13,397 bases of DNA from Iamia sp052038315 (GCA_052038315.1 JBQGCF010000354.1:1-13397), one strand, 5' to 3'. Shown: positions 1 through 6,421, numbered from the stretch's first letter. Numbers and translations are program-made. Notes: generated by a model from the sequence alone, not told the origin.

Positions 1-233
1 CCCGGATCGCCCGAGGCGACGCCCAGCCCGAAGGGGTCGCCGGAGAGCCGGGCCGAGTGGCGGGTCGTGGTCGGGCCGAGCGACGTGGTGGTGGAGTTGG
101 TGTTCGACGACCCGCCGCGGCGCCCGCCACCGTCGTCGCCGCAGGCGGCCAGGGCGGCCAGCGCGGCGGCCCCGACGAGCAGCCGGCGCCGCCCGATCAC
201 GTTCCGTTCAGGCTCCGTTCCCCCTGCGTTCAC
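1..233 (-). CDS. PhoD-family alkaline phosphatase/phosphodiesterase lipoprotein, N-terminal fragment
   Basis: Only about 77 N-terminal residues are inside the window; the rest lies beyond the left edge. From the GTG at 233 the protein has a polar n-region, an arginine triplet (RRRLLVG, residues 15-21), an Ala/Leu-rich stretch and a lipobox LAAC with Cys31. This looks like a Tat-type lipoprotein signal. A Gly/Ser/Thr-rich linker follows, then PFGLGVASGDP at 67-77, which matches the start of the PhoD N-terminal domain. PhoD enzymes are exported metal-dependent phosphomonoesterases/phosphodiesterases that release phosphate outside the membrane. The catalytic metallophosphatase domain is not visible. 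The start is ambiguous: GTG at 200 gives a shorter signal beginning MIGRRRLL, but GTG at 233 has a CAGACT hexamer 6 bases upstream, as at other starts in this window. The family call rests on the signal and one motif. Confidence 0.72.
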   Translation of the reverse strand, partial: MNAGGTEPERNVIGRRRLLVGAAALAALAACGDDGGGRRGGSSNTNSTTTSLGPTTTRHSARLSGDPFGLGVASGDP

Positions 234-239
234 GCGGGG

Positions 240-245
240 AGTCTG
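240..245 (-). promoter_or_regulatory. -10 element of the PhoD-like gene
   Basis: Read on the minus strand this is CAGACT, followed by 6 bases and GTG at 233. The spacing predicts a leaderless transcript. It lies 1 bp from the cbs -10, so the two promoters are back to back. It is a weak match to TAnnnT (first base C). Confidence 0.4.
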
Positions 246-246
246 A

Positions 247-252
247 CACGCT
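247..252 (+). promoter_or_regulatory. -10 element of cbs
   Basis: CACGCT lies 6 bases before the cbs ATG at 259. It keeps the conserved A2 and T6 of a bacterial -10 but has C at position 1, so it is a weak candidate. No good Shine-Dalgarno is positioned for the ATG; a GGGGAG ends about 17 bases upstream, which is too far. Confidence 0.35.
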
Positions 253-258
253 GACGGG

Positions 259-1632
259 ATGCGCTACGCGGAGTCCGTGATCGACCTGATCGGGGGGACA
301 CCACTGGTGCGGCTGAGGAAGGTCGTCGGCGATGCGCCCCCGACCGTCCTGGCCAAGGTGGAGTACCTCAACCCGGGCGGGTCGGTGAAGGACCGCATCG
401 CCGTCCGGATGATCGACGCCGCCGAGGCCGACGGCTCGCTCCGGCCCGGGGGCACCATCGTCGAGCCGACGAGCGGCAACACCGGCGTGGGCCTGGCCAT
501 CGTCGCCCAGCAGCGGGGCTACCGGTGCACCTTCGTCTGCCCCGACAAGGTCTCGGGCGACAAGATCGACGTCCTCCGGGCCTACGGCGCCGAGGTGGTG
601 GTGTGCCCGACCGCCGTCGATCCGTCGCACCCGGACTCGTACTACTCGGTGTCCGACCGCCTGGTGCGGGAGATCCCGCTGGCCTGGAAGCCCGACCAGT
701 ACTCCAACCCCAACAACCCGGCGTCGCACGTCGCCACCACCGGACCCGAGATCTGGGAGGCCACCGAGGGCCGCATCACCCACTTCGTGGCCGGCATCGG
801 CACCGGCGGCACCATCACCGGGACCGGCCGGTACCTCAAGGACGTGAGCGACGGCCGGGTGCAGGTGATCGGGGCCGACCCCGAGGGCTCCGTCTACTCC
901 GGCGGCAGCGGCCGGCCGTACCTCGTCGAGGGGGTGGGCGAGGACTTCTGGCCGTCGGCCTACGACCCGACGGTGGCCGACCGGGTCATCGCCGTCAGCG
1001 ACCGGGACAGCTTCACCATGACCCGACGGCTGGCCCGGGAGGCGGGGCTGCTCGTCGGCGGGTCCTGCGGCATGGCCGTGGTGGCCGCCACCCGGGTGGC
1101 CGTCTCGGCCGGACCCGACGACGTCGTGGTCGTGCTGCTGCCCGACGGCGGCCGGGGCTACCTCTCCAAGATCTTCGACGACGGCTGGATGGCCGACTAC
1201 GGCTTCCTCGACACCGCCGACGGCGAGCCGACCGTCGGCGAGATCTTCCGCAGCAAGGCCGGCGACCGGCCCGAGCTGGTGCACGTCCACCCCCACGAGA
1301 CCGTGGGATCGGCCATCGCCTACCTGCGCGAGTTCGGGGTCTCGCAGATGCCGGTCGTGCGGGCCGAACCCCCGGTGATGGCGGCCGAGGTGGCGGGCAC
1401 GATCGACGAGCGCGACCTGCTCGACGTCATCGTCAGCGGCGCCGCCTCGGTGGACGACCCCATCGAGGAGCACATGTCGCCGGTGCTCCCGCTGATCGGG
1501 TCGGGCGAGCCGCTGTCGGCGCTGCTCGACGAGCTCCACCGGGCCGACGCCGTCCTGGTGGTCACCGACGGCACCCCGCGCGGGATCCTCTCCCGCCAGG
1601 ACGTCCTCGGGTTCCTGGCGGGTGGGCGATGA
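259..1632 (+). CDS. cbs: Cystathionine beta-synthase (PLP enzyme with C-terminal CBS domains)
   Basis: 457-residue PLP fold-type II enzyme predicted to condense serine with homocysteine to cystathionine, the first step of reverse transsulfuration in the cytoplasm. The PLP lysine is K44 in GGSVKDR (40-46). The substrate loop is TSGNTG (71-76), the phosphate-binding loop GTGGT (181-185), and EGVGEDF (224-230) resembles the motif that helps separate CBS from plain cysteine synthases. The catalytic part ends near 315. Residues about 325-455 form a pair of CBS (Bateman) domains, which bind adenosyl ligands in many proteins. There is no N-terminal heme domain, as is usual in bacteria. The length matches Mycobacterium tuberculosis Cbs (about 464). 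The stop overlaps the metB start (ATGA), so the two are coupled; in M. tuberculosis cbs and metB are also close neighbours. A cysteine synthase activity cannot be excluded. Confidence 0.93.
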   Translation: MRYAESVIDLIGGTPLVRLRKVVGDAPPTVLAKVEYLNPGGSVKDRIAVRMIDAAEADGSLRPGGTIVEPTSGNTGVGLAIVAQQRGYRCTFVCPDKVSGDKIDVLRAYGAEVVVCPTAVDPSHPDSYYSVSDRLVREIPLAWKPDQYSNPNNPASHVATTGPEIWEATEGRITHFVAGIGTGGTITGTGRYLKDVSDGRVQVIGADPEGSVYSGGSGRPYLVEGVGEDFWPSAYDPTVADRVIAVSDRDSFTMTRRLAREAGLLVGGSCGMAVVAATRVAVSAGPDDVVVVLLPDGGRGYLSKIFDDGWMADYGFLDTADGEPTVGEIFRSKAGDRPELVHVHPHETVGSAIAYLREFGVSQMPVVRAEPPVMAAEVAGTIDERDLLDVIVSGAASVDDPIEEHMSPVLPLIGSGEPLSALLDELHRADAVLVVTDGTPRGILSRQDVLGFLAGGR

Positions 1633-2783
1633 GCGAGGACTGGTCGTTCGAGACGCTGGCCATCCACGCCGGGCAGGAGCCGGACCCGACCACGGGCTCG
1701 GTCGTCGTCCCCATCCACCAGACCTCGACCTTCGCCCAGGACGGGGTGGGCGGGCTGCGGGGCGGCTACGAGTACTCCCGCTCGGCCAACCCGACCCGCA
1801 CGGCGCTGGAGACCTGCCTGGCCGCGCTGGAGCAGGGCACCGTGGGCCTGGCCTTCGCCTCCGGCCTCGCCGCCGAGGACACCCTGCTGCGCACGGTGTG
1901 CCGGCCGGGCGACCACGTCGTCGTGCCCAGCGACGCCTCCGGCGGGACGTACCGGCTATTCGCCCAGGTGCTCGAGCGGTGGGGCGTGGCCCACACGTCG
2001 GTCGACCTCACGGACCCCGACGCCGTGGCCCGGGCCTGCGCCTCGGACAAGGGCCCGACCCGGGTCGTCTGGTGCGAGACGCCGACCAACCCGCTGCTCG
2101 GGATCGCCGACATCGCCGCCCTGGCCGCGGTGGCCCACGACGCCGGCGCCCTGCTGGTGGTGGACAACACCTTCGCCTCGCCGTACCTCCAGCAGCCGCT
2201 GGCCCTGGGCGCCGACGTCGTCGTCCACTCGACCACCAAGTACCTCGGCGGCCACTCCGACGTGGTCGGCGGCGCCCTGGTCGTGACCGACGAGGAGCTG
2301 GGCGAGCGCCTCCGGTACCACCAGAACGCCCTCGGCTCGGTGCCGGGACCGTTCGACTCCTGGCTCGTGCTGCGCGGGGCCAAGACCCTGGCCGTGCGGA
2401 TGGACCGGCACTGCGACAACGCGGCGGCCATCGCCAGCTGGTTGGCCGATCGGCCCGACGTGGCCGCGGTGCTCCACCCGGGGATGCCGGACCACCCGGG
2501 CCACGACGTGGCGGCCCGGCAGATGCGGCGGCCGGGCGGGATGCTCAGCGTGCGTCTGGTCGGCGGCGAGGAGGCGGCGCTGCAGATGTGCCGACGGACC
2601 CGGGTGTTCACCCTGGCCGAGTCGCTGGGCGGCGTCGAGAGCCTGATCGAGCACCCGGCCCGGATGACCCACGCCTCCGTCGCCGGCACGGCGCTGGAGG
2701 TGCCGGCCGACCTCGTCCGGTTGAGCGTCGGCATCGAGGCCGTCACCGACCTCATCGCCGACCTCGACCAGGCCCTGGGCTAG
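1629..2783 (+). CDS. metB: Cystathionine gamma-synthase/gamma-lyase (Cys/Met metabolism PLP enzyme)
   Basis: 384-residue PLP fold-type I enzyme of the Cys/Met family, close to the usual 380-400. The PLP lysine is K204 in HSTTKYLGGHSD (200-211). YEYSRSANPT (47-56) is the phosphate-contacting YxR motif from the neighbouring subunit. VVDNTFASPYLQQP (177-190) holds the PLP-ring aspartate D179. SLGGVESLIEHPARMTH (332-348) and RLSVGIE (364-370) are the family's C-terminal signatures. It may make cystathionine from an activated homoserine (gamma-synthase) or cleave cystathionine to cysteine (gamma-lyase). Sequence alone does not separate the two and actinobacterial enzymes can do both. The ATG at 1629 overlaps the cbs stop by 4 bases and no promoter is seen, so it should be expressed as a cbs-metB operon. 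Next to a CBS, a lyase role completing homocysteine-to-cysteine flow is plausible. Only 3 bases separate it from the convergent gene. Confidence 0.92.
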   Translation: MSEDWSFETLAIHAGQEPDPTTGSVVVPIHQTSTFAQDGVGGLRGGYEYSRSANPTRTALETCLAALEQGTVGLAFASGLAAEDTLLRTVCRPGDHVVVPSDASGGTYRLFAQVLERWGVAHTSVDLTDPDAVARACASDKGPTRVVWCETPTNPLLGIADIAALAAVAHDAGALLVVDNTFASPYLQQPLALGADVVVHSTTKYLGGHSDVVGGALVVTDEELGERLRYHQNALGSVPGPFDSWLVLRGAKTLAVRMDRHCDNAAAIASWLADRPDVAAVLHPGMPDHPGHDVAARQMRRPGGMLSVRLVGGEEAALQMCRRTRVFTLAESLGGVESLIEHPARMTHASVAGTALEVPADLVRLSVGIEAVTDLIADLDQALG

Positions 2784-2786
2784 CGC

Positions 2787-3467
2787 TCACAGCCCGGCGT
2801 CGGCGCAGCCGGATGGTCGGCCGCCCGGCGGCGGGTCCGCCCCGGCGGCCCAGACGCAGACCCGCACCTCGTCGAGGGCGGCCGGGTCCACCGTGGCCAG
2901 GTCGGCGGCCGCGGCGGCATCCGGGGTGAAGGGGTCGCCCTCGGCCGGCTCCATCCGGGTCGGGTCGAACACCAGGCGGGCCCACACCTCCTGCCCGGCC
3001 CCGATCGTGCGGGGCTGGGCCTGCGGCGCCTCGTAGCCGTCGACGCCGCCGATCCGATCGATCCCGTCGTGCATCGGCGGGGCAGGGGCACCGACGTGGA
3101 GGACGAGCTGGCCCTGCTCTAGCCGCTCGGCGTGGACCGTCGGCTGCCAGGTGCCGACCCGGCGCCGATCGCCGGGCGGGCCGACGGCCGACGTCCACCC
3201 CCCGTCGCGGGCGCTTCGGTGGATGACGGGCAGCGGCTCGGCCCCGGCCTCGACGCCGACGGTGAGACGGACCACCACCGTGCCGTCCTCGCGCCGGGCC
3301 TCCACGTCGAGGTGCAGGTCGTCCCGGTCCGTGGGCGGCGGGGCCGGCAGGTCGGGGACCCGGGGGTCCGCCCCCACGCCGATGGCCACGGCCAGCCCGA
3401 GCACCGCGACCAGCGCGACCGGGAGCGTCAGCAGGCGGCGGCGCGACGGGCGGTCAGTAGCGGCCAC
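2787..3467 (-). CDS. Membrane-anchored hypothetical protein coupled to the RTX-metallopeptidase gene
   Basis: 226 residues, family not recognised. A short basic N-terminus (RPSRRR, 6-11) precedes one hydrophobic helix (about 12-33), then a Pro-rich linker (38-47). The rest is soluble and apparently beta-rich, with two cysteines (C204, C221) that could form a disulfide. The predicted topology is an anchor with the C-terminal domain outside; cleavage of the helix as a signal peptide is also possible. The GTG start lies inside the end of the upstream gene (14-base overlap), with GGAG 4 bases before it, so translation is probably coupled to the protease-toxin gene. That makes it a candidate immunity, chaperone or accessory protein, but nothing in the sequence itself shows that role. 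The C-terminus ends 3 bases from the convergent metB stop. Confidence 0.75.
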   Translation of the reverse strand: MAATDRPSRRRLLTLPVALVAVLGLAVAIGVGADPRVPDLPAPPPTDRDDLHLDVEARREDGTVVVRLTVGVEAGAEPLPVIHRSARDGGWTSAVGPPGDRRRVGTWQPTVHAERLEQGQLVLHVGAPAPPMHDGIDRIGGVDGYEAPQAQPRTIGAGQEVWARLVFDPTRMEPAEGDPFTPDAAAAADLATVDPAALDEVRVCVWAAGADPPPGGRPSGCADAGL

Positions 3468-5151
3468 GGTGCTCCAGGCCCAGCTCGGCCCGCAGGTCGT
3501 TCTCGGTGGCGTCGACGATGCCCGGGATCACGAAGGGTGCGAGGACGTCCTGGGTGCACCGGTCCTGGTCATGGTCGATCGGCAGGCCGACGGTGGCCCG
3601 CTCCTCGTTGGTGACCAGGACGTCGCCCGATCCCTCCTCGCCCGGTGGGTGGGCCGGTTCGACCACGCCGTCGCGGTCGGTGTCGAGCTGGTTGCGGTCG
3701 TCGCCCCCGTAGACACCGGGGCTGCGGGTGCCGTTCAGGTCGTGGGAGGCGTGGATCAGCTCGTGGGCCAGGGCGACCAGCGGCGAGTAGGACAGCGACC
3801 CCGCCGGGCGGTCGGCGCCGGCGGGCCCGAACCCGGCCTCGTCGCCCCGGGGGTCGTACTGGACGATGCCGCGGCCCGGGGCGTAGGCGTCGCCGTCGGC
3901 GGGCACCTGCCCGGGTTCGGCGATGGTGACCGTGTGGCCCCGCAGCGACTCGAGCAGGCGGGACCCGGTGGCGGTCGAGGCCAGCGTCACCAGGTCCGAA
4001 CGGATCCGATCGGCCAGGGCCTCGTCCAGCTCGACGTCGATCTCGATCCCGTCGAGCAGGCCGAGGTCGACCTCCCGGCGCCGGACCATGTCGTCGTCGG
4101 TGGCGTCGGCGACGACGTCGTCGGCCTCGACGTGCATGCCGTCGGACCCGCTGCCGCCGGTGACGAGGTCCTGCCCGGGCCCGCCGAAGGCCACGTCGGC
4201 CCCGGCGCCGCCGTCGACGGTGTCGGCACCCTCGCCGCCGGACACCACGTCGGCCTCGGCCCCACCGTCGATGTGGTCGCCACCGCCACCCCCGTCGACG
4301 TGGTCGCGCCCGTCGCCGCCCGAGAGCCGGTCGGCCCCCAGCTCGCCGTGGACGAGGTCCTCGCCCGTGCCGCCCGAGAGCCAGTCGTCGCCGGTGCGCC
4401 CGTCGATGGTGTCGCCGCCCTCGCCCCCGATGACCCGGTCGTCGCCCCCACCACCGTCGAGCACGTCGTCGCCCTCACCGCCGATCAGGCGATCGTCACC
4501 GGCATCGCCCCTCAGGTGGTCGGCCCCCCTCCCGCCCCGCAGGAGGGCGCTGCCCCCCTTCACGACGAGGAGGTCGTCACCGCTCCCGCCGTCGAGCACG
4601 AGCCCGTCGCGGGTGGGCGCGTCCATGACCGGGATGCTGGCCATCCGGTCGTTCCCGGCGCCGAGCCGGAGCGTGACCTCCTCGCCCGGGGCGAGCGGGA
4701 CCTCCGACAGGGTCCCGTTGACGTTGAGGTGGAGGGTGCCGTCGATCTCCCCCAGGACGACGCTGTCGTCGCCGACGCCCGTGTCGAGGATCCAGCGGCC
4801 GTCCCGCTCGATCACCTCGACCTCGGGGGCGATGAACCGCCCGGCCTGGCGGTCGAGGGCGCTGTCCTTGACGGTGAGCGTGCCACCCTCGCCCTCGTCG
4901 GCATCGGTGAAGGCCTGGGCCACGTCGGCCAACCAGGCGGCCAACCCGTCCCACCGCTGGGCCAGGAAGGAGAGGTCGAGGTCGACCTCCGGCACGTCGG
5001 CGACGAACGCCGAGCGCCCCTCGGAGGCCCGGAAGGCGTCGAGCGCGCCCCGCAGCTCGGCGGCGGCGGCGAGCAGGCGGCCGGTGCCGTCGGCGGCGGC
5101 GTCGACGTAGGTGGTCAGATCGTCGGGATCAGCCGATGTGGTCGTGGTCAT
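3454..5151 (-). CDS. ESX-like/RTX-repeat/M91-type zinc metallopeptidase, putative secreted effector
   Basis: 565 residues in three parts. Residues 1-85 are Ala/Leu-rich helices ending RWDGLAAWLADVAQAF (66-81), resembling the N-terminal ESX/WXG-like targeting domain of actinobacterial secreted effectors; no Sec or Tat signal is seen. Residues 206-340 are 15 uninterrupted RTX nonapeptides (GGxGxDxhx), with one isolated unit at 188-196, expected to form a Ca2+-binding beta-roll. Residues about 360-565 carry HELIHASHDLNG (463-474), with H463 and H467 as zinc ligands and E464 as the catalytic glutamate. NEERATVGL (515-523) follows; a downstream glutamate here is a likely third ligand. HELIHA plus this block matches peptidase family M91 (NleD, HopH1). 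DTDRDG (490-495) looks like a Ca2+ loop. The ATG at 5151 has GGGGAGGG 5 bases upstream; an ATG at 5199 is possible but has no Shine-Dalgarno. The substrate is unknown, and the peptidase assignment is stronger than the ESX one. Confidence 0.85.
   Translation of the reverse strand: MTTTTSADPDDLTTYVDAAADGTGRLLAAAAELRGALDAFRASEGRSAFVADVPEVDLDLSFLAQRWDGLAAWLADVAQAFTDADEGEGGTLTVKDSALDRQAGRFIAPEVEVIERDGRWILDTGVGDDSVVLGEIDGTLHLNVNGTLSEVPLAPGEEVTLRLGAGNDRMASIPVMDAPTRDGLVLDGGSGDDLLVVKGGSALLRGGRGADHLRGDAGDDRLIGGEGDDVLDGGGGDDRVIGGEGGDTIDGRTGDDWLSGGTGEDLVHGELGADRLSGGDGRDHVDGGGGGDHIDGGAEADVVSGGEGADTVDGGAGADVAFGGPGQDLVTGGSGSDGMHVEADDVVADATDDDMVRRREVDLGLLDGIEIDVELDEALADRIRSDLVTLASTATGSRLLESLRGHTVTIAEPGQVPADGDAYAPGRGIVQYDPRGDEAGFGPAGADRPAGSLSYSPLVALAHELIHASHDLNGTRSPGVYGGDDRNQLDTDRDGVVEPAHPPGEEGSGDVLVTNEERATVGLPIDHDQDRCTQDVLAPFVIPGIVDATENDLRAELGLEHRGRY
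4132..4536 (-). repeat. RTX nonapeptide array (15 tandem 27-bp units)
   Basis: These bases encode residues 206-340 of the metallopeptidase as fifteen head-to-tail nonapeptides without a break. Typical units are GGEGDDVLD, GGEGGDTID and GGEGADTVD. Two units deviate at the second glycine (GDAGDDRLI, GRTGDDWLS), GELGADRLS also loses it, and GGAEADVVS loses the third glycine. A separate unit lies at residues 188-196. RTX arrays fold on binding Ca2+ outside the cell. The 27-bp periodicity could allow unit gain or loss by recombination. Confidence 0.9.
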
Positions 5152-5155
5152 GGAG

Positions 5156-5163
5156 CCCTCCCC
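5156..5163 (-). promoter_or_regulatory. Ribosome binding site of the RTX-metallopeptidase gene
   Basis: GGGGAGGG on the minus strand, 5 bases before the ATG at 5151. It decides this start over the in-frame ATG at 5199. It is the only textbook Shine-Dalgarno in the window, where other starts look leaderless or coupled. Confidence 0.7.
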
Positions 5164-5260
5164 GAGGGTCGTGCGAGGGGTTCGAGGCGGCCTGGCCATG
5201 ACGCTGCCGTTGTCTGCGTCCGCCACGTTCCCCGGCAGCGACCGACCCGAAACCTTGATT

Positions 5261-5291
5261 CTTCGATCCATCTGCATAATCTTCGATGCAT
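5261..5291 (+). repeat. 20-bp-period direct repeat in the divergent promoter region
   Basis: CTTCGATCCAT (5261-5271) and CTTCGATGCAT (5281-5291) match at 10 of 11 bases and are exactly 20 bp apart, about two helical turns. They flank the -10 of the small helical gene, and the second copy covers its start codon. This AT-richer pocket stands out from its GC-rich surroundings. It may be a regulator site for the divergent pair; no cognate regulator is adjacent. Confidence 0.5.
5277..5282 (+). promoter_or_regulatory. -10 element of the small helical gene
   Basis: TAATCT, 7 bases before the ATG at 5290, predicts a leaderless transcript. An overlapping CATAAT at 5275-5280 is an alternative reading. 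This fixes the start at 5290 rather than the out-of-frame ATG at 5286. Confidence 0.55.
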
Positions 5292-5643
5292 GTCCGACAC
5301 AGGTCCCCGCCCACCCGACGTCCCCTTCGACCATGCCGCCGCGCTGGTCGCCATCGGTGCCCTCGACCAGGCCGGCGCCGTGCTCGGCGATGTCGCCGGC
5401 ACCCGCCACGACGCCGCCGCCACCGCCGCCGAGCACTTCCGCGGCGTCTACGCCGAGGACTTCGGCCGGGTCGACGGCGAGCTCGCCACCGCGGGCGACG
5501 ACGCCCGGACCGAGGCGATCGAGCTGCGCCGGGCCATCGAGGCCGGCGTCGACGCCGCCCGGGCGGCCCAGGCGGCGCGCACCCTGGAGCAGGAGGCGTG
5601 GGACGTCGCCCACCCACCGGGCCAGCCCACCCGCGCCCGCTGA
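5290..5643 (+). CDS. Small helical ESX/WXG100-like protein
   Basis: 117 residues, no signal peptide or membrane segment. Residues 14-105 are almost entirely Ala/Glu/Arg-rich helix. Two long helices are predicted around HFRGVYAEDF (49-58), where FRG sits at the place of the W-x-G turn of WXG100 proteins. The tail is Pro/Arg-rich. Small helical-hairpin proteins of this kind are common next to long proteins that share an ESX-like N-terminus, and are thought to be co-secretion partners. It is divergent from the RTX-metallopeptidase gene over a 138-base region with a direct repeat, so the two are probably co-regulated. The tryptophan of the canonical motif is missing, and with such simple composition the family assignment is tentative. 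A coiled-coil protein of other function is possible. An upstream out-of-frame ATG (5286) was rejected. Confidence 0.72.
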   Translation: MSDTGPRPPDVPFDHAAALVAIGALDQAGAVLGDVAGTRHDAAATAAEHFRGVYAEDFGRVDGELATAGDDARTEAIELRRAIEAGVDAARAAQAARTLEQEAWDVAHPPGQPTRAR

Positions 5644-5664
5644 GCTCGAGCTCGCGGCGGCTCG

Positions 5665-5670
5665 TAACCT
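5665..5670 (+). promoter_or_regulatory. -10 element of the EcsC-family gene
   Basis: TAACCT, 7 bases before the GTG at 5678. The sequence fits a leaderless start and supports the GTG chosen. It lies in the 34-base gap after the small helical gene, so the EcsC-family gene can be transcribed on its own. Confidence 0.6.
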
Positions 5671-5677
5671 GCGCCGG

Positions 5678-6421
5678 GTGGACGAGCCCCCCAGCCACGC
5701 CGTCGAGCCCGCGCCCGCCGAGGCGCAGGGCTGGCGCCAGCGCTTCACCGCCGACGAGATCACCCGGACGATCATCGAGGCCGTCCACACCGCGGCCGAG
5801 TCCCGCTGGGAGCCGGCGCAGGCGCGGGCGACCGAGCTGTTCGGGGTCACCCACCACCAGAAGCTGATCGCCCTGCGGAAGCACTTCCAGCGGGAGCTGG
5901 TCGGGCTGGGCACGGCCACCGGCGCCATGGGCTCGATCCCCGGGGCGGGCACGGCCACCGCCCTCACCGTCGGGCTGGCCGACATCGGCTGGGTCACGGT
6001 GCGCAACGCCGACGTCGTCTTCACCGTCGCCGCCCTCCACGGCCACGACCAGGCCGACGTCGAGGAGCGCACCGCCTGGGTCCTGGCCGTCCTCGTCTTC
6101 GGCGGCACCGCGGCGGCCAGCTTCCAGCAGCTGGAACGGGAGCTGAGCAAGAAGGCGGCCTCGACGGTCGGCTCGGCGACCTTCAAGAAGATCAACAAGA
6201 CCCTCGCCAAGAAGGTCTTCAAGAGCTACGGCACCAAGAAGGGGATCATGGCCCTGGGCAAGGCCCTCCCCTTCGGCGTGGGGGCGGCGTTCGGCGGGGC
6301 GTCGAGCTACACGTCGCTCAAGGCGCTGATCAAGGACAGCGACGCCTTCTTCCGGGACATCCCCCGCACCGTCCGGCCGGTGACCCTCGAGCTGGCGCCC
6401 GGTGACGAGGCGCCGGCCTGA
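5678..6421 (+). CDS. EcsC-family protein
   Basis: 247 residues. The core is TGAMGSIPGAGTATALTVG (81-99), followed by ADIGWVTVRNADVVFTVAAL (101-120), the Gly-rich and Asp-containing helices typical of the EcsC family (PF12787). A second helical, Gly/Ala-rich segment (about 133-150) and a strongly basic part with many lysines (159-188) follow, then GKALPFGVGAAFGGASSYTS (194-213). The segments are moderately hydrophobic, so membrane association is possible, but no clear transmembrane helix stands out. EcsC is named from the Bacillus ecs operon and its biochemical role is unknown. The GTG at 5678 is preferred because of the TAACCT hexamer 7 bases upstream; the reading frame is open further up but looks non-coding. 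It lies 34 bases after the ESX-like gene, so a functional link to that locus is possible but not shown. Confidence 0.85.
   Translation: MDEPPSHAVEPAPAEAQGWRQRFTADEITRTIIEAVHTAAESRWEPAQARATELFGVTHHQKLIALRKHFQRELVGLGTATGAMGSIPGAGTATALTVGLADIGWVTVRNADVVFTVAALHGHDQADVEERTAWVLAVLVFGGTAAASFQQLERELSKKAASTVGSATFKKINKTLAKKVFKSYGTKKGIMALGKALPFGVGAAFGGASSYTSLKALIKDSDAFFRDIPRTVRPVTLELAPGDEAPA

Noticed and set aside
4132..4536. 27-bp periodic repeats as a CRISPR array or noncoding satellite
   Set aside because: The period is coding (nine codons), there are no unique spacers, and the translated units are RTX nonapeptides.
3151..5643. Very long open plus-strand frame opposite the RTX-metallopeptidase gene
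   Set aside because: It mirrors the GGxGxD repeats on the other strand and encodes low-complexity Val/Asp/Gly-rich sequence with no motif. Only its last part (5290-5643) is kept, as the small helical gene.
5642..5653. 12-bp palindrome GAGCTCGAGCTC at the end of the helical gene
   Set aside because: It overlaps the stop codon and consists of simple GAGCTC duplication, without loop or T tract. Not convincing as terminator or operator.
5286..5867. Overlapping plus-strand frame starting with the ATG at 5286
   Set aside because: The product is an Arg/Pro-rich shadow typical of a wrong frame in GC-rich DNA; the frame from 5290 has normal composition and codon bias.
5152..6222. In-frame upstream extension of the metallopeptidase gene to about 6222
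   Set aside because: It would run antisense through two plus-strand genes and has no supporting motif. The Shine-Dalgarno at 5156-5163 fixes the start at 5151.
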